64,000 bases of DNA from UBA7672 sp041398245 (GTDB lineage: Bacteria; Pseudomonadota; Alphaproteobacteria; Caulobacterales; Hyphomonadaceae), in assembly GCA_041398245.1 (NCBI GenBank), contig JAWKVC010000010.1:89071-153070 (forward strand), read 5' to 3'. The notes beneath the pieces are model-generated. The model had not been told where the DNA came from and made no database searches. It saw only the letters and a list, made by a program, of their open reading frames with translations. This document shows, in pieces, positions 39,243 through 47,295 of this stretch. Numbering within the stretch: the first letter of the stretch is position 1; each line of letters begins with the position of its first letter. The translations under genes were made by a program, and so were the position numbers.

Positions 39243-40834
39243 ATGGCGAGCGCGACCCCCACCCCCCTCAACTATGATTCCAACGCACATGAGCGGGCGC
39301 TGATCATCGATTTCGGCAGCCAGGTCACGCAGCTGATCGCCCGCCGGCTTCGCGAAATGGGGGTCTATTGCGAGGTCCACCCCTACAACCGGGCCGAGGC
39401 GGTGATCAAAGCCGGCTTCAACCCGAAGGCCATCATCTTCTCCGGCGGGCCGGACAGCGTCACGCGCGACAAGTCTCCCCGCGCGCCGCAGATCGCCTTC
39501 GACCTGAAAGTCCCGATCCTGTCCATCTGCTATGGCCAGCAGACCATGGCGGTGCAGCTTGGCGGCGAGGTCGAGGGCGGCCACGCAGCCGAATTCGGCC
39601 GCGCCGACGTCGAAATCCGCGAAGCCTCCCCGTTGTTCGAGGGCTTCTGGGAAGTCGGCAAGCGTTATCCTGTGTGGATGAGTCATGGTGACCGCGTCAC
39701 GCGCCTGCCGGACGGCTTCAAGGTGATCGGCACGTCCGAGAACGCGCCCTTCGCCATCGCGGTTGATGAATCCCGTCGCTACTACACGACGATGTTCCAT
39801 CCGGAGGTCGTGCATACGCCGGATGGCGCGAAGCCCTCTCGAACTTCGTCAAGAAGATCGCCGGCATGAAAGGCGACTGGACCATGGCGGCCCTGCGCGC
39901 CGAGCAGGTCGCCAAGATCCGCGCGCAGGTCGGCACGGGCAGGGTGATCTGCGGGCTTTCCGGCGGCGTCGATTCATCCGTTGCGGCCGTGCTGATCCAC
40001 GAGGCCATCGGCGACCAGCTCACCTGCGTCTTAGTCGACACCGGCCTCATGCGCGCGAACGAGGCGGACGAAGTCGTGAGTCTTTTCCGCGGCCACTACA
40101 ACATTCCGCTTGTTCACGTGGACGCCTCGAAGACCTTCCTCGATGGCCTTGCCGGCGTCACCGATCCGGAGACCAAGCGCAAGTTCATCGGCAAGACCTT
40201 CATCGATATCTTCGAGGCCGAAGCCCGGAAGGTCGAAGGCGCGCAATTCCTCGCGCAGGGCACGCTCTATCCGGATGTGATCGAAAGCGTCTCATTCGAT
40301 GGCGGTCCCTCGGTCACCATCAAGTCGCACCACAATGTCGGCGGCCTGCCGGAGAAGATGAACCTCAAGCTGGTCGAGCCGCTGCGCGAGTTGTTCAAGG
40401 ACGAGGTGAGGGCGCTCGGTCGCGAACTCGGCCTGCCGGAAACGCTCGTCGGCCGCCATCCCTTTCCCGGTCCGGGCCTCGCCATCCGCATCCCGGGCGA
40501 GATCACGCCGGAACGTGTTGCGGTGCTTCAGAAGGCCGACGCCATCTATCTCGACGAAATCCGCAAGGCCGGCCTCTACGACAAGATCTGGCAGGCCTTT
40601 GCTGTCCTGCTGCCCGTGCGCTCGGTCGGCGTCATGGGCGATGCGCGCACCTACGAATCCGTCCTCGCCCTGCGCGCGGTCACATCGACAGACGGCATGA
40701 CGGCCGATTTTTATCAGTTCGACATGAACTTCCTCGGCCGCTGCGCCACGCGCATCATCAACGAGGTAAAAGGCGTCTCCCGCGTCGTCTACGACGTGAC
40801 GTCCAAGCCGCCCGGCACAATCGAGTGGGAATGA
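39243..40834 (+). pseudogene. guaA: GMP synthase (glutamine-hydrolysing), frameshifted
   Basis: Makes GMP from XMP, ATP and glutamine. The first frame (ATG 39243) has the glutamine amidotransferase domain: LIIDFGSQVTQLIARRLREM, catalytic nucleophile ILSICYGQQTM and FHPEVVHTPDGAK. The second has the ATP pyrophosphatase domain: VICGLSGGVDSSVAAVL, HHNVGGLPEKM, the GRHPFPGPGLAIRI segment and C-terminal KPPGTIEWE. One base is missing just after AAG at 39831-39833: adding one restores KALSNFVKKIAGMKGDWTM across the join. The corrected length (about 530 aa) is normal. A split GMP synthase is known in archaea but the continuity here argues against a genuine two-subunit form. The 3' end is the likely integration site of the adjacent element. 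Confidence 0.9.
40811..40834 (+). other. Probable attL core: 3' end of guaA
   Basis: The last codons of guaA (PGTIEWE-stop) directly precede a tyrosine-integrase gene and foreign cargo. The 3' end of guaA is an established integration hotspot for genomic islands with this type of integrase. The matching direct repeat (attR) would lie beyond the right edge; no second copy of the cgagtgggaatga end was seen in the window. The exact crossover bases are inferred. Confidence 0.55.
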
Positions 40835-41147
40835 TTCAGGGCTCTTCGGGATCGTTCGCCGCATATCGGCAGTCCCGCCCAAGTCACTGACAGCCCACGG
40901 GAAATCCAGTCGAAATCTATCGCCATCGTTCGCCGAGCAGCGTGACGGTTTGACGGTGCGCGCGACGGCATGGGTGCAGCGGCGCAAGCCGCGAAGCGCC
41001 GACACCGTCGAGCCCTTTCCCGCCATTTCCGCGCGTTTCTAGCGAAATAAACTTTGAAACCAAAGGGATGGGCGAGTTTTGACGGTGACGTCGCTGACGG
41101 TATCCGCAGCTAGGAAAAGCGCCCGCCCGCATCAGCGGAGCAACTTC

Positions 41148-42404
41148 ATGTTGACGGACACAGCCCTCAAGAACCTGAAGGCAAAGGACAAAACCTACAA
41201 AGCGGCGGACCGTGACGGTATGTACGCGGAGGTCCGGCCGACCGGTACGATCGTATTCCGGTACGACTACCGCCTACACGGCAGGCGAGAAACGCTGACC
41301 CTCGGCCAATACGGAAGGGACGGTATTTCGCTTTCCCAGGCTCGCGAGCAATGCATCGAGGCCCGCAAGGCCGTGAAAGCAGGGCAATCGCCCGCTCAGG
41401 AAAAGCAGCGCGAGAAACGCAAACTCGCGTTTGCCAAGTTCTTCGGCGAATGGGCCGAAAACTACTTCAAAGAGTCAAAAATGGCCGAGTCGACGCGCGA
41501 CATGCGTCGACACATCTACGACCGCGACATCGCCCCACTGTGGAAAAATCGGCTCATGGCTGAGATCGCGCCGGAGGATCTGAGGGCCTTGTGCGCCCGG
41601 GTCAAGGAACGTGGGGCGCCTGCCACAGCGATCCATGTGCGTGACATCGTCAAACAGATCTTCGGCTTCGCTATCCTGCAGGGAGAGAGGATCGACAATC
41701 CGGCAGACGCTGTGGCGCCCTCATCGATCGCCACCTTCGAAATCCGCGACCGGGCGTTGTCTCCCACTGAGATCAGGATTGCGTTCAGGCTGATCGAACG
41801 CGTCGCCACTCTACCAACTATACGGCTAGGACTTAGGCTGATCCTGCTCACCATGGTTCGAAAAAGTGAGCTGCAGGACGCCACTTGGGATGAGGTCGAT
41901 TTTGAAAATCGAGTCTGGTCGATTCCGAAGGAGCGGATGAAGCGATCCAAGCCGCACAACGTGTATCTGTCGGACCAGGCGCTCGACATAATGATCGCGC
42001 TCAAGACCTGCGCGGGAAATTCGCGATACCTGCTGCCGTCTCGGTATGATGCCGACGAGCCTATGTCCCGGGCAACCTTCAACAGAGTCACGACTGCAAT
42101 TGCGACCCTGGCGGAGAAAGATGAACTGCCACTGGCTCCGTTCACTGTGCACGATCTTCGGCGGACGGCGTCAACCTTGCTCAACGAAGTTGGCTTCAAC
42201 AGTGATTGGATAGAAAAGTGCCTGGCCCATGAACACGGGCGTACGGTACGCGGTGTATACAACAAGGCCGAGTATGAGCCCCAGCGCCGCCACATGCTGC
42301 AGCAATGGTCGAATATGGTCGATGCTTGGATCAAGGGCGAGAAGTACACTGCTGCGTTCATGCCGCCGGCCGTTGAGCTCGTAGCGCACGATCCCCAAGC
42401 CTAG
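41148..42404 (+). CDS. int: Tyrosine-type site-specific integrase
   Basis: A 418-aa phage/island integrase with an N-terminal arm-binding domain (DUF4102-like: LTDTALKNLKAKDKTYKAAD), a core-binding domain (about 90-190) and a catalytic domain. Catalytic residues visible: R238 in TMVRKSEL, H335 and R338 in VHDLRRT, H361 in LAHEH and nucleophile Y371 in VRGVYNKAEY. It catalyses integration and excision of the element at guaA. The start ATG 41148 has a GGAG ribosome site; an in-frame GTG/ATG-type extension to 41079 is possible but lacks one. Its stop overlaps the convergent alpA gene by 3-4 nt. Confidence 0.93.
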   Translation: MLTDTALKNLKAKDKTYKAADRDGMYAEVRPTGTIVFRYDYRLHGRRETLTLGQYGRDGISLSQAREQCIEARKAVKAGQSPAQEKQREKRKLAFAKFFGEWAENYFKESKMAESTRDMRRHIYDRDIAPLWKNRLMAEIAPEDLRALCARVKERGAPATAIHVRDIVKQIFGFAILQGERIDNPADAVAPSSIATFEIRDRALSPTEIRIAFRLIERVATLPTIRLGLRLILLTMVRKSELQDATWDEVDFENRVWSIPKERMKRSKPHNVYLSDQALDIMIALKTCAGNSRYLLPSRYDADEPMSRATFNRVTTAIATLAEKDELPLAPFTVHDLRRTASTLLNEVGFNSDWIEKCLAHEHGRTVRGVYNKAEYEPQRRHMLQQWSNMVDAWIKGEKYTAAFMPPAVELVAHDPQA

Positions 42405-42670
42405 CACCGTACTGGCCTAGCCTTCCGCCGCCGCACGTCAGGGTGCGGCGGTGTTTGGCTGTTGGCAGCGCGGCGTGCGGCGAGCCAAAGATTGATCTCA
42501 CCGAGGTCCCAAACCGGACAGCGCGGCGTCAGATAGAAGCGCTTCGGAAAGTCTCCGCGCTGCTCCATTTCATAAATCGTCGTGTCGGCGAGCGGCACAA
42601 GTTCACGAAGCTGCTGGCGACGAACAGCGGGCTTTGCTTCTACAATCTCGATGGGAAGTGCAGTCAACAT
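42401..42670 (-). CDS. AlpA-like excisionase/transcription regulator
   Basis: An 89-aa small DNA-binding protein with the AlpA/MerR-type helix-turn-helix: RQQLRELVPLADTTIYEMEQ then RGDFPKRFYLTPRCPVWD and the usual W of the wing (EINLWLAARR). AlpA-type proteins switch on excision genes of integrated elements or act as excisionases. Start ATG 42670 is preceded by TTGGAGA; a TTG four codons earlier is less likely. It is convergent with int, an unusual but known arrangement. Confidence 0.82.
   Translation of the reverse strand: MLTALPIEIVEAKPAVRRQQLRELVPLADTTIYEMEQRGDFPKRFYLTPRCPVWDLGEINLWLAARRAANSQTPPHPDVRRRKARPVRC
42428..42456 (+). terminator. Integrase terminator inside the alpA coding region
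   Basis: A 9-bp perfect inverted repeat (ccgccgcac at 42428-42436, gtgcggcgg at 42443-42451) with a 6-nt loop is followed by TGTTT on the plus strand, 24 nt after the integrase stop. Confidence 0.6.
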
Positions 42671-42880
42671 AGCAATCTCCAAGGTTTCCGACTGGTATTG
42701 TGCTTTCGCCAGCGCTTCGGGAACCGAGGCGGAAATGGCGGGAAAGGCCCGGAAATGCCTTCCTCGCTCCGGCCGAGAACCGTCAGGCGTTGTTCACCAC
42801 GAGCGGCATCAAATGAATCGTTGGCTGGTGGCGCGAACTGACCCTGGCCCCGATCGCTAGCACGTGATCAGGCGGCACCT

Positions 42881-43723
42881 TCAATCGCGCTCACCAGTTA
42901 GGGTCGTCCAGTAATCGCGGTCGACATCGACATAGCGCTCCGGATGACCTTGGCCGATCAGCTTAAATGATGGCTCGCCTTCGCTGTGGACCCGGATGAC
43001 CGCCGTCGGAGCCAAGTTCGCGGTGATACAGACGTCGAAGCCGTGTGAGCTTTCCACGCAACCAAGCGTCCGCGCATAAGCAGCGATGCAGGCGCCGGCG
43101 GCGCTGAAGGCGTGTTTCGTTATTTCCAGCGGCGTTGCGACCTCAAGGACCCGGGGTCTTCCGATCAGGCTGAGCGGGTGCAGGAGCGAGGGATCGTCAG
43201 TGTGGAACGACGCGACCTCGCCGCCCCAGTACGCGAGCAAGCGTTTGACGCCGCTATCCGTGACTAGGCGCGGGTGAGAGACGAGCCAGAACCGATCTCT
43301 GCGGTAGGGCAGCTGGTCGCTCTGGAACGGGCTGTGCCTGATGAGGTCGTCAGCAAGAGCCGCGGTTGTGACGCCATCGGCGACCAACCGGTCGAGGCGT
43401 TCGCGCAGCGTATCCGGCGTCGACAGATGAATTCCGTCCTGCCGCAGCGAGGCGACCTCGCCATCTGTCATTCTCGTGTAATGCCACGCGCGGATCGTCC
43501 GCGCCTGCATGAGGACGCTGAGCCCATCCTTGAAGGCGATGAAGTCTGCTGCAAATGGGTTGTCAGGCCTGATCAGGCCGACCGGCCGGTCAGCGTAGTC
43601 GTAGGCAAGGAAGTTGGCCTTGTCGCGCGTGACATAGTTACGGACCAGGTCGGCCTTGCCGTCCAAAACCTGATGGAGTTCTGGATCGAAGGTCGCCACG
43701 TCCCAAACATCGATCGTGTTCAT
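42881..43723 (-). CDS. Uncharacterised 280-aa protein after the umuC/YfbU gene
   Basis: A soluble 280-aa protein. Its middle holds ARTIRAWHYTRMTDGEV and ASLRQDGIHLSTPDTLRERL; the His-x-Thr strand followed by a helix and a Gly-Ile turn resembles the first motif of ADP-ribosyltransferase-fold proteins, and VLEVATPLEITKHAF could be a later core strand. This is a pattern-level resemblance, not a demonstrated homology. It begins 18 nt after the YfbU stop on the same strand, so it is likely in the same transcript and could be the effector partner of that RHH protein. No membrane or signal segment. Confidence 0.6.
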   Translation of the reverse strand: MNTIDVWDVATFDPELHQVLDGKADLVRNYVTRDKANFLAYDYADRPVGLIRPDNPFAADFIAFKDGLSVLMQARTIRAWHYTRMTDGEVASLRQDGIHLSTPDTLRERLDRLVADGVTTAALADDLIRHSPFQSDQLPYRRDRFWLVSHPRLVTDSGVKRLLAYWGGEVASFHTDDPSLLHPLSLIGRPRVLEVATPLEITKHAFSAAGACIAAYARTLGCVESSHGFDVCITANLAPTAVIRVHSEGEPSFKLIGQGHPERYVDVDRDYWTTLTGERD

Positions 43724-43741
43724 GGCGGCCTACGCGGTCCT

Positions 43742-44443
43742 TCAGTCGGTGTGTCTGGCGCTGTTCAGCAGGGTGATGACCTCGGTGACGTTCATGCCGA
43801 TTGGCGTGCGGCCGCCAAGGGATGCGCGCACCGGCTGGAAAGCCCGGGTCATGCGGGCGTAGCGAGTGACGACCGGCGAATGCGAGTTCATCTCCCGGCC
43901 CTTGAACCGCGAGAACCTGTCCATGCGATCCACGAGGTGCCGTGCAATGCCGAGGTATTCGGTCTCGTTATTGCCGTCGAACCCCGAGAACTTCGGATAC
44001 TTGCCCCAGACGCCGGCCTCCTTCTCGAGCAGCTTGCGTTCGGCCGCCGAGAACCGCTCGACCGCCTCCTCGATGAACGACCACATGTCCAGGGTGTCGA
44101 CGACGAGTGAAACGGCCCCCGGCGCATCGACATGGTCATGGAAGAGGCCCTGCATCTCCCATTTCAGCGCCCACAGGTGCCCGCCATAGATCGCCGACAT
44201 CACCTCGTCCGTGTCGATCTCGCGCGAGGTCTTCGGTTTGCCGAGGTCTGCGATCATGGCCATGATCAGCTTCTCCCCGTCTGAAAAGCTGACGCCCGCG
44301 CGTGGGGAGCGGTCGAGCCCCAGCAGGATCAGGTCACGCGCCGCTTCGGCGCGCGACGCCCCCTTCTCCTCGGCCCATTGGTCGAGGCGCTCCAGGAGCA
44401 TCGGCTCTAGGCGCATTTCGAAGCGTTCTGACTTGGGCGGCAT
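43742..44443 (-). CDS. RHH (CopG-type) / YfbU-domain protein, probable independent start
   Basis: Nested in the long frame above. ATG 44443 has a ribosome site (GGGAGACCGGGA) and its own promoter. The 233-aa product has an N-terminal ribbon-helix-helix (RFEMRLEPMLLERLDQWAEE and SRAEAARDLILLGL) and a YfbU domain: FSDGEKLIMAMIADL, SAIYGGHLWALKWEMQGLFH, FSGFDGNNETEYLGIARHLV and FKGREMNSHSPVVTRYARM. RHH proteins bind palindromes and usually repress their own promoter. YfbU function is not established. With the 280-aa gene that follows, it has the look of an autoregulated two-gene module. Confidence 0.7.
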   Translation of the reverse strand: MPPKSERFEMRLEPMLLERLDQWAEEKGASRAEAARDLILLGLDRSPRAGVSFSDGEKLIMAMIADLGKPKTSREIDTDEVMSAIYGGHLWALKWEMQGLFHDHVDAPGAVSLVVDTLDMWSFIEEAVERFSAAERKLLEKEAGVWGKYPKFSGFDGNNETEYLGIARHLVDRMDRFSRFKGREMNSHSPVVTRYARMTRAFQPVRASLGGRTPIGMNVTEVITLLNSARHTD

Positions 44444-45772
44444 TCCCGGTCTCCCATGCTGACGACTCATCATACGCCGTACATACATACGGCGCAACCG
44501 TACAACTGTACGCGGTTCAGCTTGCGGTGCCGGCCTCGCGATTTCGCCGATCTCGGTTGTGTAGCGCGGCGAGAGCCGCTGTCGTTTCATCGACCAGCGT
44601 TGCGCCAGACCGGCGCGGCCGGGAATGAGCGTGCGCCTGCCATAGCGCTGGTTGATTGCGTCCATCGCGCCCATCAGCCTGACCGAGCGCTCAGGGTCGA
44701 TCGAGGGAAAGAGCGTCTCGGGCAATGTGCTGGTGGAGCTCAGGTCGAGGAGAACCACGCCAGCCTTGGCGTATCGATATCCCGGCCGCCACAGCCGACG
44801 ACCGGCCCGCAGAGTGTCCTTCACCAGCGCAAGTGTGTCGGACGTCGGCTCGATGTCGAACGTCGCCTGGTTGAAGTATTTCGGGTCCTTGTTGAACTCG
44901 TTGGTCCTGACAAAGACCTGCATGGCAGTGGCGGCCAACTTGTGGCCGCGAAGCTTTTCACCCGCTCGCGTGGCATAGGACGCCAGCGCCTTCTCCATCT
45001 CGCACCACTCTGTAACGGACCGCCCAAAGCTTCGGGTGACGGCGAGGCTCTTGCGTGTCGCCGGTGTCTCGGAAAAAGCGATGCAGCTTACGCCGTTCAG
45101 TTCGGCATGTGTGCGGGCGCCAACAACTGTCATAAGGCCGCGGACTTCCACCTTGGGGATGAGGAGGAAGTCCGCGACCGTCAGGACGCCTCGCTTGCGG
45201 AGCTTGGTCTGCGAGGCGGGGCCGATGCCCCACACGTCGGAAATGTCGATCTTCGGATAGGCGGCTGCGCGAACTTCAGGGGAGGAGAGATCGCAGACGC
45301 CCGTGCCGGCGCGATAGGATTTGGCGACCTTGTTGGCGAGCTTGGCGATAGTCTTGGTCGGGCCGATCCCGACGCAGGTCGGTATCTTGGCGACGCGGCG
45401 GACGTAGGCGCGGATATCGGCGGCAAGGGCAGGCATGTCCGGCACGCCGGCGAAGTCCATGAACATCTCGTCGATCGAGTAGGGCTCGACCGCTGGTGCG
45501 CGCTCCACCAGGAGCTCGTACATACGCCGGCTCATGTCGCCATAGAGCGCATAGTTGGACGACATCCAAACAACCGACTTCAGTCCCGGACGCTTCGAGG
45601 CAATGTGCCAAGGCTCGCCCATTTTGAGGCCCAGATCCTTGGCCTCCTGGGTGCGCGCGATGATGCAGCCATCATTGTTGGAGAGGACGACGACCGGCTT
45701 GCCGCGCAAGCTGGGATCGAACGCGCGCTCGCACGAACAGTAAAACGAGTTGCCGTCGATCAGCGCGAACAT
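43742..45772 (-). CDS. umuC: Y-family DNA polymerase UmuC continuing in frame into an RHH/YfbU protein
   Basis: One 676-codon frame. Residues 1 to about 413 are UmuC (Pol V catalytic subunit): FALIDGNSFYCSCERAFDPS, SNNDGCIIARTQEAK, YSIDEMFMDF catalytic acids, helix-hairpin-helix (DVWGIGPASQTKL), and C-terminal RWSMKRQRLSPRYTT, which is normally near the stop. The frame then runs on for about 30 basic residues and enters a complete CopG/YfbU protein (residues 444-676). No stop separates them. The linker DNA contains a promoter and palindromes (see 44469-44512), suggesting two genes whose boundary lacks a stop in this frame. Overlaps nothing upstream but abuts umuD (45773). Translesion synthesis under SOS control is expected. 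Confidence 0.85.
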   Translation of the reverse strand: MFALIDGNSFYCSCERAFDPSLRGKPVVVLSNNDGCIIARTQEAKDLGLKMGEPWHIASKRPGLKSVVWMSSNYALYGDMSRRMYELLVERAPAVEPYSIDEMFMDFAGVPDMPALAADIRAYVRRVAKIPTCVGIGPTKTIAKLANKVAKSYRAGTGVCDLSSPEVRAAAYPKIDISDVWGIGPASQTKLRKRGVLTVADFLLIPKVEVRGLMTVVGARTHAELNGVSCIAFSETPATRKSLAVTRSFGRSVTEWCEMEKALASYATRAGEKLRGHKLAATAMQVFVRTNEFNKDPKYFNQATFDIEPTSDTLALVKDTLRAGRRLWRPGYRYAKAGVVLLDLSSTSTLPETLFPSIDPERSVRLMGAMDAINQRYGRRTLIPGRAGLAQRWSMKRQRLSPRYTTEIGEIARPAPQAEPRTVVRLRRMYVRRMMSRQHGRPGMPPKSERFEMRLEPMLLERLDQWAEEKGASRAEAARDLILLGLDRSPRAGVSFSDGEKLIMAMIADLGKPKTSREIDTDEVMSAIYGGHLWALKWEMQGLFHDHVDAPGAVSLVVDTLDMWSFIEEAVERFSAAERKLLEKEAGVWGKYPKFSGFDGNNETEYLGIARHLVDRMDRFSRFKGREMNSHSPVVTRYARMTRAFQPVRASLGGRTPIGMNVTEVITLLNSARHTD
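44469..44512 (-). promoter_or_regulatory. Promoter with two palindromes inside the umuC-YfbU frame
   Basis: On the minus strand: -35 TTGCGC (44492-44497), exactly 17 nt, then -10 TATGAT (44469-44474). The spacer together with part of the -35 is an inverted repeat (cgccgta at 44475-44481, tacggcg at 44488-44494). A second palindrome (cgtaca at 44499-44504, tgtacg at 44507-44512) abuts it upstream. The ATG of the YfbU gene lies about 26 nt past the -10. The placement is ideal for repression by the RHH protein. Read from sequence; not tested. Confidence 0.62.
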
Positions 45773-46141
45773 CTAGAGGTCGGTCCGGACGAGCGCGTGC
45801 ACCACCGCCCAGACTTCGACGTCCTCGGTGATCGGGACCGCGCTGCCGGAAGAGAGCACGAGCATCCAGTCGCCCTTGCGCTTCGCTAGCGTGGCAAGGA
45901 TGACATCCCCGCCAATCATGGCGACGCAGACAACACCCGGACGCGGCTCGGTCGTCGCATCGGTGACAAGAATGTCGCCATCGCGAATGCCGCGCGTCTC
46001 CAACGCCTGTCCTTTGACGCGCACGGGATAGCGACCCGGACGGCGCAGATCGAGCACATCAGCCAAATCGACGACGCTTTCGATGTAGTCCTGCGCCGGC
46101 GACTGAAAGCCGGTGGTGTTATCGCCTTTGTAGTCGCCCAT
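45773..46141 (-). CDS. umuD: UmuD/LexA-like S24 protein lacking both catalytic residues
   Basis: A 122-aa protein aligning with UmuD from the cleavage-site region on: TTGFQSPAQDYIESVVDL matches the CGFPSPAADYVEQRIDL of E. coli. The catalytic serine (S60 in GDSM) is replaced by alanine (G44-Q-A46-L) and the catalytic lysine (K97) aligns with A83. The GIRDGDILVTD core and a normal C-terminus remain. The protein therefore cannot self-cleave and its short N-terminus already resembles processed UmuD'. It probably acts as a ready-made UmuD' subunit for the adjacent UmuC. Start ATG 46141 lies just after a LexA box. Confidence 0.83.
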   Translation of the reverse strand: MGDYKGDNTTGFQSPAQDYIESVVDLADVLDLRRPGRYPVRVKGQALETRGIRDGDILVTDATTEPRPGVVCVAMIGGDVILATLAKRKGDWMLVLSSGSAVPITEDVEVWAVVHALVRTDL

Positions 46142-46145
46142 TGCG

Positions 46146-46160
46146 GAACAAATAGGGAAC
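46146..46160 (-). promoter_or_regulatory. LexA (SOS) box
   Basis: GAAC-N7-GAAC at 46146-46160 reads GTTC-N7-GTTC on the minus strand, the alphaproteobacterial LexA operator. It ends 5 nt before the umuD start codon, so LexA binding would block transcription of umuD-umuC. The unusual nearness leaves no room for a ribosome site, suggesting a very short or absent leader. Confidence 0.8.
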
Positions 46161-46275
46161 TTGTAGAATGTAGGGAAGTCGGATTCGGCCTGCCATCCCC
46201 AGCTTTGGCTGGGGGTGCGTTTGGCGTGGATGCGCCATGCTGAAAGCGCGCCGGAGTTAGGGCACGGTCCGTTAG

Positions 46276-47292
46276 GTGACGTGCGCCGACGGAAATCGAG
46301 GACTAGCGACGGAGCTGGATGGATCTGGCGTGCCGGTCGAGGTGAGGCCGCCGAAGACGCTGGCGTCGAGGATCATTGGCTGGAGACCGAAACTTGAGGT
46401 CGCGGCTTTGATCTCCGGCATCGTTGCAAGCACCCTGTCGATCGTCGGCATCCTTGTCTGGATCGATGAAAAGAATGACCGGGACGATGACCGCAAGGCG
46501 CGGGCTGAAGAGCGCGAAGCGCGTGAGAAAGACGCCGAGGCCCGTCGCATCTCCCTGATCGGACAGGCTTACGCCGCCATAAGCCAGGAGGCGGCCGATG
46601 GGGATTTCGACACAGGCGAGTCAGGACTGACACGGTGGGCGCTCGACACCCTCCAGAGGGAAGGTGAACCGATACGGATTGTGGCAGACACGGTCAGGAT
46701 AAGTGGCGTGGACTTCACGTGCGCTACACTCAGGATCAACGCAAAGACGATCGGAATTTCTGATGTGGTGATCCGCAACAGCAACCTTGATCTGGACGTC
46801 GAAGGTCCGATGGATGCGTGGTTCATACGCTCAGGACTTCTAGGAACCTACGTGTCCGTGTCGTGGACCGGTCCCGACGGCGCGCGTCCCGAAGAGCCGT
46901 TGTCGATAGGCGGTAGCGAACTCGATGACGTGAGCTTCATTCAATACCGGCAGACGACGAAGGCTGGCAGCAAGGACAAGCTTTATCGTCAGGACGACGG
47001 AGTGGACGTCGCCATATTCGAGAGCCGGGGTCGCGATCTGACGATGCACATCAAGGGGGAGTTCACGCGTGTGCCCTTCGTTGGGCCGGATACGCTGTTC
47101 CGAATGCCAGGAGCCGTTTGCAAGAAGAAGGACCAGAACATTGATTGCCCGTCGGCAGGGACTGACCTTCCAGCAGTGGACGCTGGCGGGCGGCGTTTGG
47201 TCATTCCGATGGAGAAGCCCGATTGCGAGCAGCCCAATCCGATAATGATCGGCTTGCGCTTCAACAAGCTTGACGAGCAGGACAGGAAATAG
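46276..47292 (+). CDS. Hypothetical membrane-anchored protein with coiled coil
   Basis: A 338-aa protein with one membrane segment (about 42-63, AALISGIVASTLSIVGILVW) followed by a highly charged helix (EKNDRDDDRKARAEEREARE) predicted to coil, then a beta-rich domain of about 230 residues with ISGVDFTCATLRI and ISDVVIRNSNLDLDV, which resembles pentapeptide or beta-helix style layering. Start GTG 46276 has no strong ribosome site, so the true start is uncertain. No known domain. It is divergent from umuD with 134 nt between. Confidence 0.6.
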   Translation: MTCADGNRGLATELDGSGVPVEVRPPKTLASRIIGWRPKLEVAALISGIVASTLSIVGILVWIDEKNDRDDDRKARAEEREAREKDAEARRISLIGQAYAAISQEAADGDFDTGESGLTRWALDTLQREGEPIRIVADTVRISGVDFTCATLRINAKTIGISDVVIRNSNLDLDVEGPMDAWFIRSGLLGTYVSVSWTGPDGARPEEPLSIGGSELDDVSFIQYRQTTKAGSKDKLYRQDDGVDVAIFESRGRDLTMHIKGEFTRVPFVGPDTLFRMPGAVCKKKDQNIDCPSAGTDLPAVDAGGRRLVIPMEKPDCEQPNPIMIGLRFNKLDEQDRK

Positions 47293-47295
47293 CGC

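Noticed and set aside
39866..40834. GMP synthase as a natural two-subunit enzyme
   Set aside because: Adding one base restores a continuous bacterial GuaA with conserved residues over the join, so a split design is less likely than an indel.
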